Shown here in pieces: positions 52,406-62,101 of a stretch of 64,000 nucleotides of DNA. The first letter of the stretch is position 1; the number at the start of each line of letters is the position of its first letter. A model generated the notes under the pieces. That model searched no databases, was not told the DNA's origin, and saw nothing but the letters and a program-made list of their open reading frames with translations. The translations under genes were made by a program, and so were the position numbers. Where the stretch lies: contig CAYPEJ010000005.1 of NCBI GenBank assembly GCA_964409685.1, forward strand, positions 102,149-166,148. The letters run 5' to 3'. The stretch is from Clostridium_AI sp964409685 (GTDB lineage: Bacteria > Bacillota > Clostridia > Lachnospirales > Lachnospiraceae).

Positions 52406-53623
52406 ATGAAAGAAAAAGTTATTCTTGCATATTCAGGTGGACTTGATACTACAGCGATTATTCCTTGGTTAAAGGAAAATTTTGATTATGAAGTTATTTG
52501 TTGTTGTATCGATTGCGGACAAGGCGAAGAGTTAGACGGACTAGAAGAAAGAGCAATCTCTTGTGGCGCAAGTAAATTATACATAGAAGACGTTATTGAT
52601 GAATTCTGCGACGAATACGTAGTACCATGTGTACAAGCAAATGCAATTTATGAAAATAAATATTTACTTGGTACTTCTATGGCTCGTCCAGTTATTGCAA
52701 AAAAATTAGTAGAAATCGCTAGAAAAGAAGGCGCTACTGCTATCTGCCACGGTGCAACTGGTAAAGGAAATGACCAAATTCGTTTTGAATTAGGTATCAA
52801 AGCTCTTGCTCCAGATCTTAAAATCATCGCTGCTTGGAGAAATGATGCTTGGACTATGAACTCTCGTGAAGAAGAAATCGAATACTGTAAAGCACATGGT
52901 ATTGATTTACCATTCTCTGCTGATACAAGCTACAGCCGTGACCGTAACTTATGGCACATTAGCCACGAAGGTCTTGAATTAGAAGATCCAGCTTGCGAAC
53001 CAAACTTCGACCATTTATTAGTATTAGGAACAACTCCTGAAAAAGCTCCTGAAGAAGGCGAATATGTTACTATGACATTTGAAGCTGGTGTTCCAAAGAG
53101 TGTAAATGGTAAAGAAATGAAAGTTTCTGATATCATCCGTACTTTAAATGAATTAGGCGGAAAACATGGTATTGGTATCGTAGATATCGTAGAAAACCGT
53201 GTAGTTGGTATGAAATCCCGTGGTGTTTATGAAACTCCTGGTGGAACTATCTTAATGGAAGCTCATCAACAATTAGAAGAGTTAATCTTAGATAGAGATA
53301 CTACTACTATGAAGAAAATGATGGGTAATAAATTAGCAGATATCTGCTATGAAGGAAAATGGTTTACACCACTTCGTGAAGCAGTTCAAGCATTTATTGA
53401 AAGCACACAAAAATATGTAACTGGTGAAGTAAAATTCAAACTTTACAAAGGTAACATCATCAAAGCTGGCGAAACTTCCCCTTACTCTTTATACAACGAA
53501 AGTATCGCTTCCTTTACAACAGGTGATTTATATGACCACCATGATGCAGAAGGATTTATCAATTTATTCGGTCTTTCTTGTAAAGTACGTGCTATGAAAA
53601 TGCAAGAAGTAGAAAATAAATAA
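52406..53623 (+). CDS. argG: Argininosuccinate synthase
   Basis: 405 residues; joins citrulline and aspartate using ATP. The N-type PP-loop AYSGGLDTT lies at the N-terminus. GATGKGNDQIRFELGI and SADTSYSRDRNLWHISHEG are diagnostic. CGGAGG precedes the ATG. argH is not in the window, so the last step is encoded elsewhere. Confidence 0.97.
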   Translation: MKEKVILAYSGGLDTTAIIPWLKENFDYEVICCCIDCGQGEELDGLEERAISCGASKLYIEDVIDEFCDEYVVPCVQANAIYENKYLLGTSMARPVIAKKLVEIARKEGATAICHGATGKGNDQIRFELGIKALAPDLKIIAAWRNDAWTMNSREEEIEYCKAHGIDLPFSADTSYSRDRNLWHISHEGLELEDPACEPNFDHLLVLGTTPEKAPEEGEYVTMTFEAGVPKSVNGKEMKVSDIIRTLNELGGKHGIGIVDIVENRVVGMKSRGVYETPGGTILMEAHQQLEELILDRDTTTMKKMMGNKLADICYEGKWFTPLREAVQAFIESTQKYVTGEVKFKLYKGNIIKAGETSPYSLYNESIASFTTGDLYDHHDAEGFINLFGLSCKVRAMKMQEVENK

Positions 53624-53638
53624 AAGTCTTATCATCTA

Positions 53639-53694
53639 AAAATAGCCTTATGAACTAGAAACTTTTTATAAACTCTAGTCCATAAGGCTATTTT
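53639..53694. terminator. Bidirectional terminator between argG and the lipoprotein gene
   Basis: AAAATAGCCTTATG / CATAAGGCTATTTT perfect 14-bp arms with inner ACTAGA/TCTAGT pairing and T-rich ends on both strands; the two genes converge on it. Confidence 0.85.
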
Positions 53695-53725
53695 AAACAT
53701 ATATGGTTTTAATTTGGTATGCAAA

Positions 53726-54595
53726 TTAATTATTTATACTTACAACTTTTAATTTTCCTTCTTCATCTGTATTGATCCAAACATTATAACTCCCATCGCC
53801 AAGCATTACACCATCATCTCCATTACAAAACATGATATCTGCATTGGCAACCGCCATAGATGATATAAATTCATCTGTAAAAATGACTTCTCCCCCAAGT
53901 TCTTTTAATTGCTCCTTTGTCTCAATTAACTGCATTGCCTGATTCACATGCACATATAGTGGAAAAGCAACGTAATCTAAAAATGCATCAAAGTCATAAC
54001 CATTAATCGCATCTAACACTTTTTGTGCAAAACTCTCAACCTCTTCATTAGAACCAATTTGATATAGATGATTTTTATCTACACCATAATTCACCGCTTC
54101 TAACGTAAGGGAAACTTCTGCTATCTCTTTTCCTTTTTCATAGAAATATCCTGTTAGACTTTCATCCTCCTGCTGTCTTAGAAGTAAATAGTAGGAATCG
54201 TCGCTATATCGCACTCCATCTTCCAATAGTTGACACATAAATGTCATTTTCTCTGAATGGTATGCACCTGCAAATATCACCTGCGCTTCATTTGAAACTG
54301 GATCAATCCATAAAGATAGATAACTTTCTTCTTGACCAAACATCCCATGATAAATATTATGTGCCTGCTCTACTATAGTCCATTGTACTCCTGTAAGTTC
54401 TTCGAGCTCCGAAATGTTAATTGTAGCTACCTCTGTATTTTCTGTAACGAGTACCTCATCAGAAACTGCATTGGTGACCACAGGTTCCTCTGTTGATGTA
54501 CCAATATTTTCTCCCCTATTCTTTTGACATCCCGTAGTTATCAATACAACAGTCGCCAAAAGTGTGAGTCCACATATCTGTATCCTCCTTCTCAC
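53726..54595 (-). CDS. Lipoprotein of unknown function
   Basis: 289 residues. Signal peptide with lipobox TTGC (Cys23), a Thr/Glu/Val-rich linker to about residue 60, then two mixed alpha/beta regions. The last about 110 residues (QKVLDAINGYDFDAFLDYVAFPLYVHVNQAMQLIETKEQLKE...) have the look of a small NTF2-like or DUF4878-type fold, but I do not recognise the family with confidence. The GTG start at 54595 is 8 nt from AAGGAG. It is downstream of an ABC exporter operon, separated by a hairpin. Confidence 0.75.
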   Translation of the reverse strand: MRRRIQICGLTLLATVVLITTGCQKNRGENIGTSTEEPVVTNAVSDEVLVTENTEVATINISELEELTGVQWTIVEQAHNIYHGMFGQEESYLSLWIDPVSNEAQVIFAGAYHSEKMTFMCQLLEDGVRYSDDSYYLLLRQQEDESLTGYFYEKGKEIAEVSLTLEAVNYGVDKNHLYQIGSNEEVESFAQKVLDAINGYDFDAFLDYVAFPLYVHVNQAMQLIETKEQLKELGGEVIFTDEFISSMAVANADIMFCNGDDGVMLGDGSYNVWINTDEEGKLKVVSINN

Positions 54596-54619
54596 ACTAC
54601 ACTCTCCTTCTTACAAACT

Positions 54620-54652
54620 ACAGCCAAAAGTTCTTATAAAACTTTTGACTGT
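54620..54652. terminator. Hairpin between the ABC exporter operon and the lipoprotein gene
   Basis: ACAGCCAAAAGTT / AACTTTTGACTGT, 13-bp stem with one G-T-type mismatch. The T tract on the minus side is weak (GTAGTTTG). Confidence 0.5.
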
Positions 54653-54733
54653 ATATTCATTTCTAATAGTCTCTAATTCTTATCTCTTGCAATATTATAA
54701 TACACTTTAGAAAAAGAAACAACTGAGAAAGTG

Positions 54734-56560
54734 TTATGCTGTTTGTTCAAATTGGCTATTATAAAGCTGTGCATAAAATCCATTTTTCTTCATTAGCTCA
54801 TCGTGATTGCCTTGCTCAATCACATCTCCATCTTTCATAACTAAAATTATATCTGCATCTTTAATGGTAGAAAGACGATGGGCAATTACAAAACTTGTTC
54901 TTCCCTTCATTAAGTTATCCATAGCTTTTTGAATCAAGATTTCCGTTCTCGTATCAACGGAACTTGTTGCTTCATCAAGAATCAAAATTTTATTATCTGC
55001 TAAAATGGCACGAGCAATGGTCAATAATTGCTTTTGACCTTGTGATACATTTGATGTTTCTTCATTTAATTCCATCTGATATCCACCTGGAAGCGCTGAA
55101 ATAAAGTGGTCCGCATGTGCCGCTTTTGCTGCTGCAATAACTTCTTCATCTGTAGCATCTAACTTACCATAGCGGATATTTTCCATAATGGTTCCTTTGA
55201 ATAACCAAGTATCTTGTAATACCATGCCAAACATTTGACGTAATTCGCCTCGATTAAAATCTTTTATATTATAACCGTCTATTAAGATCTCACCACTATT
55301 CACATCATAGAAACGCATTAGAAGTTTAATCATCGTTGTTTTGCCTGCACCAGTTGGTCCAACAATTGCAACTTTCTGACCTTGTTCCACCTCAGCATTA
55401 AAATCATGAATAATGATACGGTCCTCGTTGTATCCAAAGGAAACATGTTCAAAGGATACATTTCCGTCTAAACCATCAATAGATACTGGATTCTCCACTG
55501 TCTGGTCTTCTTCCTCTTCATCTAAAAACTCAAAAACACGTTCTGCCGCTGCTGCTGTTGATTGTAGCATGTTAGATACTTGTGCAAGCTGTCCGATTGG
55601 TTGCGTAAATGTTTTTACATATTGTATAAATGCTTGAATATCACCAATTCCGATTCTTCCACGAATTGCAAGGATACCACCAAGAATCGCAACTGCTACA
55701 TATCCTAAGTTTCCAATAAAATTTGTAATTGGTTGCATAAGTCCTGATAAAAATTGAGATTTCCATGCAGATTCATATAAAATAGCGTTAGTTTCATCGA
55801 ATTTCTGAATTACTTGACTTTCATGGTTAAATACTTTAACTACATTTTGACCACCATATACTTCTTCAATCTGTCCGTTAATGTGTCCTAAATATTCTTG
55901 TTGTGCTTTGAAGTATTTCTGAGATTTCTTTACAACAAGAGCTACAAAAATTGCAGATAAAGGAATAATTAACAGAGTAACCAAAGTCATAAGTGGACTA
56001 ATGGTTAACATCATTATCAATACACCTATGATTGTTGTCAAAGAAGTAATCAATTGCGTAATACTTTGGTTAAAACTTTGACCTAATGTATCAATATCAT
56101 TTGTGACACGAGATAAAATTTCACCATGCGTTTTTGTATCATAATAATTCATAGGAAGGCGATTCATCTTTTCAGAAAGTTCTTTTCTTAATCGATAACA
56201 GATTTTCTGACCTATATTCGCCATAATAAGTCCTTGAACCCAAGAAAATACAGCACTGATTACATAGATGATAATACAAATTAAAATAATATTACCTATC
56301 TTTTCAAAATCAATTCCACCTGTCCCTCTGTACTTATCCATAAGACCGTCACTTAATGCATTAGTAGCCTTTGCTAATATCTTAGGACCAACGATACTAA
56401 AGACGGTACTACCAATTGCAACAATTATTGCAATGATAAACGGTACCTTATAATTTCCAATATAACCAGCTAACTTCCCAATGGTACCTTTAAAGTCTTT
56501 CGCCTTTTCCACTGGTGCACCAGGTCCATGTGGTCCTCTGCCATGTTTGTTTCCTGCCAT
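54734..56560 (-). CDS. Heterodimeric ABC exporter, subunit with canonical ATP site
   Basis: 608 residues: six membrane helices followed by a nucleotide-binding domain with Walker A GPTGAGKTT, signature VSQGQKQLL and Walker B ILILDEATSSVD (catalytic Glu intact). The signature reads VSQGQ rather than LSGGQ. It forms an operon with the upstream ABC half-transporter, whose ATP site is degenerate. Together they fit BmrCD/TM287-288-type exporters for drugs, lipids or peptides. The ATG at 56560 is 8 nt from GGAG; the GTG at 56569 is too close to it. Confidence 0.9.
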   Translation of the reverse strand: MAGNKHGRGPHGPGAPVEKAKDFKGTIGKLAGYIGNYKVPFIIAIIVAIGSTVFSIVGPKILAKATNALSDGLMDKYRGTGGIDFEKIGNIILICIIIYVISAVFSWVQGLIMANIGQKICYRLRKELSEKMNRLPMNYYDTKTHGEILSRVTNDIDTLGQSFNQSITQLITSLTTIIGVLIMMLTISPLMTLVTLLIIPLSAIFVALVVKKSQKYFKAQQEYLGHINGQIEEVYGGQNVVKVFNHESQVIQKFDETNAILYESAWKSQFLSGLMQPITNFIGNLGYVAVAILGGILAIRGRIGIGDIQAFIQYVKTFTQPIGQLAQVSNMLQSTAAAAERVFEFLDEEEEDQTVENPVSIDGLDGNVSFEHVSFGYNEDRIIIHDFNAEVEQGQKVAIVGPTGAGKTTMIKLLMRFYDVNSGEILIDGYNIKDFNRGELRQMFGMVLQDTWLFKGTIMENIRYGKLDATDEEVIAAAKAAHADHFISALPGGYQMELNEETSNVSQGQKQLLTIARAILADNKILILDEATSSVDTRTEILIQKAMDNLMKGRTSFVIAHRLSTIKDADIILVMKDGDVIEQGNHDELMKKNGFYAQLYNSQFEQTA

Positions 56561-56575
56561 TTTCCTCACTCCTTC

Positions 56576-58774
56576 CTATTTCTGACCTTCTTTATGATAC
56601 GCTTCAAGTTCCTTGCTCGATAACTGGGATGTTGCGATTTCATAATAAACATCACAATTTTCCATCAATTCTTCATGAGTACCTTTTCCAACAATTCGAC
56701 CTTCATCTAATACAAGAATCTGTTCTGCATTTAAAATGGTACTAATACGCTGTGCAACTACGATTACTGTACTTTGGTTCGTTTCTTCTTTTAATGCCTT
56801 ACGAAGTGCAACGTCTGTCTTAAAGTCAAGTGCTGAGAAACTATCATCAAAGACTAAAACTTCTGGTTCTCTAGCTATGGCTCTGGCAATAGATAATCTT
56901 TGTTTCTGACCACCTGACACGTTATTACCACCCTGCGCGATTGGACTATCGTATTGTTCTTCTTTTGCTTCAATAAAATCTGTAGATTGTGCGATTCTTG
57001 CCGCATTCTTAATATCATTAAGATCTGCATTTTCTTTACCATACTTGATATTAGAAGCAATGGTTCCTGTAAATAATACTGCTTTTTGAGGAACAAAGCC
57101 TAATTTATCACGTAAGCAGGATTGCTTCATTTCACGTACATCTACGCCGTCAATTTTCACCGCACCTTCCGTCACATCATAGAATCTAGGAATCAAATTT
57201 ACTAAGGTTGATTTTCCACTACCCGTGCTACCAATAATAGCCGTTGTCTCACCTGGTTTTGCTGTAAATGATATATCATGCAACGTATAGCCATCTGCAC
57301 CTGGATAACGGAAGGATACATGATCGAATTCAACAATCCCCTTACCCCTTTCAGACGCGTCTTTTGGATTTTCAGGATCATGCAAAATAGGTTCTGTCTG
57401 CAGCACCTCACTGATACGATTGGCTGCTACACCTGCTCTTGGAAGCATAATAGAAACCATCGTAATCATTAAGAATGACATAACAATCTGCATTGCATAT
57501 GTGATAAATGCAAGCATTTCACCAACCTGTAAACTACCTGTATCAATATTTTTCGCACCAAACCATACAATTGCAAGCGTGATACCATTGATTAGCAAAC
57601 TCATACTTGGCATCATTAAAGTCATGGCACGAGTTGTAAATAACATTGTTTTTGTTAAATCTTTATTGGCTTTATCAAATCGCTTTTCTTCATACTTTTC
57701 TGTACTAAATGCACGAATTACTGGAATACCTGTTAAGATTTCTCTTGTAACGAGATTCAATTTATCCACTAATGTCTGCATTAATTTAAACTTTGGCATT
57801 GCAACCAAAAATAGAATCCCTACTAGCAATATAATCATTACAACACCTACTGCTATAATCCAAGTCATAGAAGTATCCGTATCCATAACTTTTAGAATTC
57901 CACCAATACCCAAGATTGGAGCATATATAACAATACGTAGAAGAAACACGCTGACCATCTGAACTTGTTGAATATCATTCGTACTTCTTGTAATTAATGA
58001 CGCAGTTGAAAATCGATCCAATTCTGTATTGGAAAAGGAAACTACCTTTTTGAATATCCGACTTCTAAGATCTCGACCGATGCTTCCTGCTGCTCTTGCA
58101 GCTAAATAGCAAACGATAATGGTTACAAGCATTATAAGTAAGGATAATCCAATCATCTTACCACCAGTTGTCAAAATATAACGATTTTGAATTGCCTCCA
58201 TATCTAATCCAATCGTTTCATACTCACTTGTTGTGTAAGAAATCGCCATATTCGTAATCATGGAATCATCCAAACCATTCAGCTGTGTATCAATCGTTTG
58301 GATAATTTCTTCTCGCTGTTCTACTGGCATGGAGACTACCGCACTAATATCCATTCCTTCTTTACTTAAAGCGGATATTGCTAAAATTGCTTTCGAAAAA
58401 GGAATTTCCAATTCTTTACGCTGTTCCTCATTTCCTCTCCACTCACAGATATTTTCTGATGCAATTAGTGGATATTTCTTTTCATATGTTTTCAAATCAT
58501 CTCTAGATAGTTTTTCATGATTAATTGTTACATAGTTAGTTTCTACATTTTCTAAATCCTCATGAAATAGAAAACTTTTAATCGCTGTAAGTTGTGTTTC
58601 CCGAATGCAATCTGGCACAGCACAATCAATTCCGCTAGTCATAATGCCAACATCCACTATGTTTGAAGTATATTGTGGCAATGACAATTCACATATTGCC
58701 TGTATGATTAGCAAAATTAAAATTAGGAATACTGCCTTCTTCTGCTGCAATAAGAATTCAAATATTTTTTTCAT
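56576..58774 (-). CDS. Heterodimeric ABC exporter, subunit with degenerate ATP site and large outer domain
   Basis: 732 residues. A long insert of about 150 residues (about 40-200) sits between the first two membrane helices and would lie outside the cell; it is hydrophilic, with DLKTYEKKYPL and EQREEIIQTIDTQLNG. The ATPase domain has Walker A GSTGSGKST and signature VSGGQKQRL, but Walker B ends VLVFDDSFSALD, with Asp in place of the catalytic Glu, as in BmrC-type subunits. First gene of the pair, 15 nt before its partner. GGAGAGG precedes the ATG. Confidence 0.9.
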   Translation of the reverse strand: MKKIFEFLLQQKKAVFLILILLIIQAICELSLPQYTSNIVDVGIMTSGIDCAVPDCIRETQLTAIKSFLFHEDLENVETNYVTINHEKLSRDDLKTYEKKYPLIASENICEWRGNEEQRKELEIPFSKAILAISALSKEGMDISAVVSMPVEQREEIIQTIDTQLNGLDDSMITNMAISYTTSEYETIGLDMEAIQNRYILTTGGKMIGLSLLIMLVTIIVCYLAARAAGSIGRDLRSRIFKKVVSFSNTELDRFSTASLITRSTNDIQQVQMVSVFLLRIVIYAPILGIGGILKVMDTDTSMTWIIAVGVVMIILLVGILFLVAMPKFKLMQTLVDKLNLVTREILTGIPVIRAFSTEKYEEKRFDKANKDLTKTMLFTTRAMTLMMPSMSLLINGITLAIVWFGAKNIDTGSLQVGEMLAFITYAMQIVMSFLMITMVSIMLPRAGVAANRISEVLQTEPILHDPENPKDASERGKGIVEFDHVSFRYPGADGYTLHDISFTAKPGETTAIIGSTGSGKSTLVNLIPRFYDVTEGAVKIDGVDVREMKQSCLRDKLGFVPQKAVLFTGTIASNIKYGKENADLNDIKNAARIAQSTDFIEAKEEQYDSPIAQGGNNVSGGQKQRLSIARAIAREPEVLVFDDSFSALDFKTDVALRKALKEETNQSTVIVVAQRISTILNAEQILVLDEGRIVGKGTHEELMENCDVYYEIATSQLSSKELEAYHKEGQK

Positions 58775-59214
58775 CAGCGCACCTCTCCTTATTTTATTTA
58801 CATGTTCGCTAGCATATAAATCTTATTTTATACCATTTCATGGAAATATCAATGAAAATAACAATAAAATATTTATTACTTTTTTCTTAATTCTCTCCAT
58901 TCTTGTTTTAAACTTTCCTATTATAATTAAATTGCTATTATTTCACAGTTAATTTGTAATCTTTCAAATTGACAGCTTAATGTTTTAATGATAACATCTT
59001 AATACACATAATTTAGTTTGCTACATATCATAGTAGTATTACGACGGCAAATTATAAATTGCATCTATATTTGATTTGCCTACGAAAAAACTCTATGTAC
59101 ATATGTAGAAAAAGAAATCAAACCAAAATTTACATGAAGCCAGCCCAGGCACTAGGAATGGATATGACATCATTCTTTAGACAGCAGAAATGCTTTTACC
59201 CTTTTGTGCAGGTA
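58775..59214. other. Divergent gap and upstream leader of glmS
   Basis: About 440 nt between the ABC exporter and the glmS ribozyme. It carries one good plus-strand promoter (58969-58997). The 59100-59215 part is less AT-rich than the rest and leads straight into the ribozyme; an open frame there has no ribosome site and runs into it, so it is not called. No other gene was recognised. Confidence 0.4.
58969..58997 (+). promoter_or_regulatory. Candidate glmS promoter
   Basis: TTGACA (58969-58974), 17-bp spacer, TAACAT (58992-58997). It would give a leader of about 215 nt before the ribozyme. A weaker TTGATT...TATGTA pair lies near 59070-59100. Confidence 0.45.
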
Positions 59215-59216
59215 AT

Positions 59217-59367
59217 AAAATTAGCGCCAGAACCTTTTGGGCCGTAGTAAGGTTGACGAGGTAGAAAGTGATCGAATATTCGGCGGATGCTTTCTCGCGT
59301 AACCGGACGTGTGATATGCTGAAAAAACTTCGAGTAATCGAAAAAACAAAGACAGCATAACCGGTAA
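59217..59367 (+). ncRNA. glmS ribozyme (GlcN6P riboswitch)
   Basis: The cleavage-site sequence TTAGCGCCAGAAC starts at 59221, with cutting expected between A59223 and G59224. The conserved core GTTGACGAGG and ATCGAATATTCGGCGGATGC follow, and a distal stem pairs CCGG...TGCTG with CAGCA...CCGG near 59360. It ends about 30 nt before glmS. Bound glucosamine-6-phosphate triggers self-cleavage and mRNA decay. Confidence 0.95.
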
Positions 59368-59395
59368 ATCAATTGAATAAAAGGAGAATTATTTT

Positions 59396-61216
59396 ATGTG
59401 TGGAATTATTGGTTTTACTGGTATATTAGATGCCAAAAAAGTGCTTACAGAAGGTCTTAGAGAGTTAGAGTATCGCGGATACGACAGCGCAGGTATCTCA
59501 TTCTTCACAGAAAACGGTATTCATACTATTAAAGCAACTGGTAAAGTATCAAATCTTTGCGATAAGGTTGTAACCGAATCTGACGAAGCAACAACTTGTG
59601 GAATCGGCCATACACGTTGGGCTACACATGGTGGGGTTTCCGATACAAACTCTCACCCACATACTGCTGGAAATGTTACTTTAATCCATAATGGTATCAT
59701 TGAAAACTACAAGGAGCTTCAAGAAGAACTTGCCCAAAAAGGTCTTCACCCTGTTTCTCAAACAGACTCTGAAATTGTTGCTATGGTAATCAACGAATAC
59801 TATACAGGCAATCCAATTCAGGCGATTAAATCTGCAATTAAGAAATTAGAAGGTGCTTATGCATTCTGTATTCTATTTGCAGATCAACCAGATGTGATCT
59901 ATGCAATTCGTAATGGAAGTCCTTTAGTTGCCACTTCTTGTGAACAGGGTTCCATTGTTGCATCTGATATGGTTGCTTTAATTAAATATTCAAAGGATTA
60001 TTTCGTATTACCAGAACATCACATCGCTCGTATGACAAAGAACGAAATTGTTGTCACAGATTTAGAACACCGTGTTGTGATGCCTAAAATGCTTCATGTG
60101 AATTGGGATGTTGCTGCTGCGAAAAAAGGTGGTTATGATTATTTCATGTTAAAAGAAATTCATGAACAACCAGATTCTCTACGTAACACAATCACACCAC
60201 GAATTGTAAATGGTTTACCAAACTTCCAAACAGACAACATTCCAGATGAAGTATTTACTGATATTAATCGCATCGTAATCACTGCTTGTGGTACTGCTAT
60301 GCACGCAGGATTAGTTGGTAAAAACATGATCGAGAAATTAACTCGTATTCCAGTCAATGTTGAAATTGCATCTGAATTCCGTTATGCAAATCCAATCATC
60401 GATGAGCATACATTAGTGATCACAATTTCTCAATCTGGTGAAACTGCAGATACGTTAGCTGCATTACGACTAGCTCACGAAAATGGCTCCAAAACATTGT
60501 CTATCGTAAATGTAAAAGGATCTTCTATTGCTCGTGAAAGCGACTTCGTTCTTTACACACATGCTGGTCCTGAAATTGCTGTTGCAAGTACAAAAGCTTA
60601 CACGGTTCAACTTGCTGCACTTTATATCTTTGCATTCCGTTTTGCTATGATAAAAGGCAAATTAAATGATGAGGATGCCAAAGCTTATGTTGCCAAATTA
60701 GAACATGCAATTGAAGTGGTAGAAGAAGTATTATCCTTTGACAAAGATTTAGAAACCATTAGTCAAAAGTTAAAACCTGCTGAAGACTTATTCTTCATTG
60801 GTAGAGGTTTAGACTATGCGTTATCTTGTGAAGGTTCTATTAAGTTAAAAGAAATTAGCTACATTCACTCCGAAGCTTACGCTGCTGGTGAATTAAAACA
60901 TGGTACAATTTCCTTAATTACAGATAACATTCCTGTTATCGCACTTGCAACACAAGAAAACGTACTTCCTAAGATGATTTCCAACATCCGTGAAGTTCGT
61001 TCCAGAGGTGCTATGGTTATCTTAGTAACAAATGCAGATGTTCAAGTGGATGCTTCTTTATGCGACCACTTAATCAAACTTCCTGCAATTGATGATGAAT
61101 TTGCACCATTTGCTGCTGCTGTTGTTTTACAATACATTGCTTATTATACCGCAGTATCAAGAGGATTAAACGTGGATCAACCTAGAAACTTAGCAAAATC
61201 TGTTACAGTGGAATAG
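59396..61216 (+). CDS. glmS: Glutamine-fructose-6-phosphate aminotransferase (isomerizing)
   Basis: 606 residues; makes glucosamine-6-phosphate from fructose-6-phosphate and glutamine for cell-wall sugars. Cys2 is the glutaminase nucleophile (MCGIIGFTG). Two SIS domains follow (TACGTAMHAG, ISQSGETADTL; later FFIGRGLDYALSCEGSIKLKE), ending in the typical NLAKSVTVE tail. AAAGGAG precedes the ATG. Negative feedback through the ribozyme just upstream. Confidence 0.97.
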   Translation: MCGIIGFTGILDAKKVLTEGLRELEYRGYDSAGISFFTENGIHTIKATGKVSNLCDKVVTESDEATTCGIGHTRWATHGGVSDTNSHPHTAGNVTLIHNGIIENYKELQEELAQKGLHPVSQTDSEIVAMVINEYYTGNPIQAIKSAIKKLEGAYAFCILFADQPDVIYAIRNGSPLVATSCEQGSIVASDMVALIKYSKDYFVLPEHHIARMTKNEIVVTDLEHRVVMPKMLHVNWDVAAAKKGGYDYFMLKEIHEQPDSLRNTITPRIVNGLPNFQTDNIPDEVFTDINRIVITACGTAMHAGLVGKNMIEKLTRIPVNVEIASEFRYANPIIDEHTLVITISQSGETADTLAALRLAHENGSKTLSIVNVKGSSIARESDFVLYTHAGPEIAVASTKAYTVQLAALYIFAFRFAMIKGKLNDEDAKAYVAKLEHAIEVVEEVLSFDKDLETISQKLKPAEDLFFIGRGLDYALSCEGSIKLKEISYIHSEAYAAGELKHGTISLITDNIPVIALATQENVLPKMISNIREVRSRGAMVILVTNADVQVDASLCDHLIKLPAIDDEFAPFAAAVVLQYIAYYTAVSRGLNVDQPRNLAKSVTVE

Positions 61217-61224
61217 GAAGAAAA

Positions 61225-61256
61225 AAGATGGTACGTAATATCAATCGTACCATCTT
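61225..61256 (+). terminator. Terminator of glmS
   Basis: AAGATGGTACG / CGTACCATCTT, 11-bp perfect stem, then TTTT. It also faces the end of the converging ABC permease gene. Confidence 0.9.
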
Positions 61257-61258
61257 TT

Positions 61259-62059
61259 TTATGCTTTAATATCTTTTTTGTTATAGAAATAATAAGTCAA
61301 TCCAACACATACTACTATTACAGCAATTGTTAAGACTAAGTAAACTGCTTGTATTGTTTCACTGATTACAAGATCTTCTGTATTATAGTAACTAAATGGA
61401 TTCATGTATTTCATAAATTCAAATTTTTCATTTAAAGTAGCTAAAATACTAAAGAAATATCCTGCAAATACAACTCCAATTGAAATAGAAAAAATACTTT
61501 TTGTCTTTACAATAAATACAGACATTAATAATCCGATACTAGCAAAAAATAAACCAATTAACCATGGTCCAATAGATACCAATAAAAAACCTTTCATATT
61601 AAAGTCATCCCATTTTAAAGCTGTCATTGCTATGTAATTAGTTACTGAATAAATAAAGAAGAATGCTGTAATGTATGTAAAAGTACACAATAATTTTTGA
61701 GTAATTATTTGAGTTCTTGTTAATGGTTTGGATATTAAAAATTCTACTGTACGTTCACTTTCTTCTTTTGATAAAATACTAGAAGATAGTAAAATACAAT
61801 AAATTGCACCAAAGATAGTAATAAATAAATAAGATCTACTTGCAAAATAATGCAAAATATTTGTCATATCCAATTTATCTAAGCTTAACATATCAACAAA
61901 TCCTTCTGGATATTGAGATAACATTGACTCCGTATCCGCTGCAAGTTGAGCAACCGCCTCAAATGCTGCTAAAATGCATACATTGATTACAGATAGTGCT
62001 ACTAACCAAACAATAAATGATTTTAAATTTTTTCTCATCTCTCTACGAAATAAATTCAT
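61259..62059 (-). CDS. ABC-2-type permease
   Basis: 266 residues with about six membrane helices (near 18-38, 75-95, 118-140, 155-185, 195-212, 240-260). The segment SSSILSKEESERTVEFLISKPLTRTQIITQKL is the conserved cytoplasmic motif of ABC-2 permeases. It works with the ATPase encoded directly upstream; substrate unknown (family members export antibiotics, ions or lipids). Confidence 0.88.
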   Translation of the reverse strand: MNLFRREMRKNLKSFIVWLVALSVINVCILAAFEAVAQLAADTESMLSQYPEGFVDMLSLDKLDMTNILHYFASRSYLFITIFGAIYCILLSSSILSKEESERTVEFLISKPLTRTQIITQKLLCTFTYITAFFFIYSVTNYIAMTALKWDDFNMKGFLLVSIGPWLIGLFFASIGLLMSVFIVKTKSIFSISIGVVFAGYFFSILATLNEKFEFMKYMNPFSYYNTEDLVISETIQAVYLVLTIAVIVVCVGLTYYFYNKKDIKA

Positions 62060-62101
62060 ATTGTTTCATGCTCCTTTCATGTTCCAAGTGCTATTCATAC
62101 A

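Noticed and set aside
59059..59247. 62-codon plus-strand frame before glmS
   Set aside because: It has no ribosome site and its end runs into the glmS ribozyme cleavage site.
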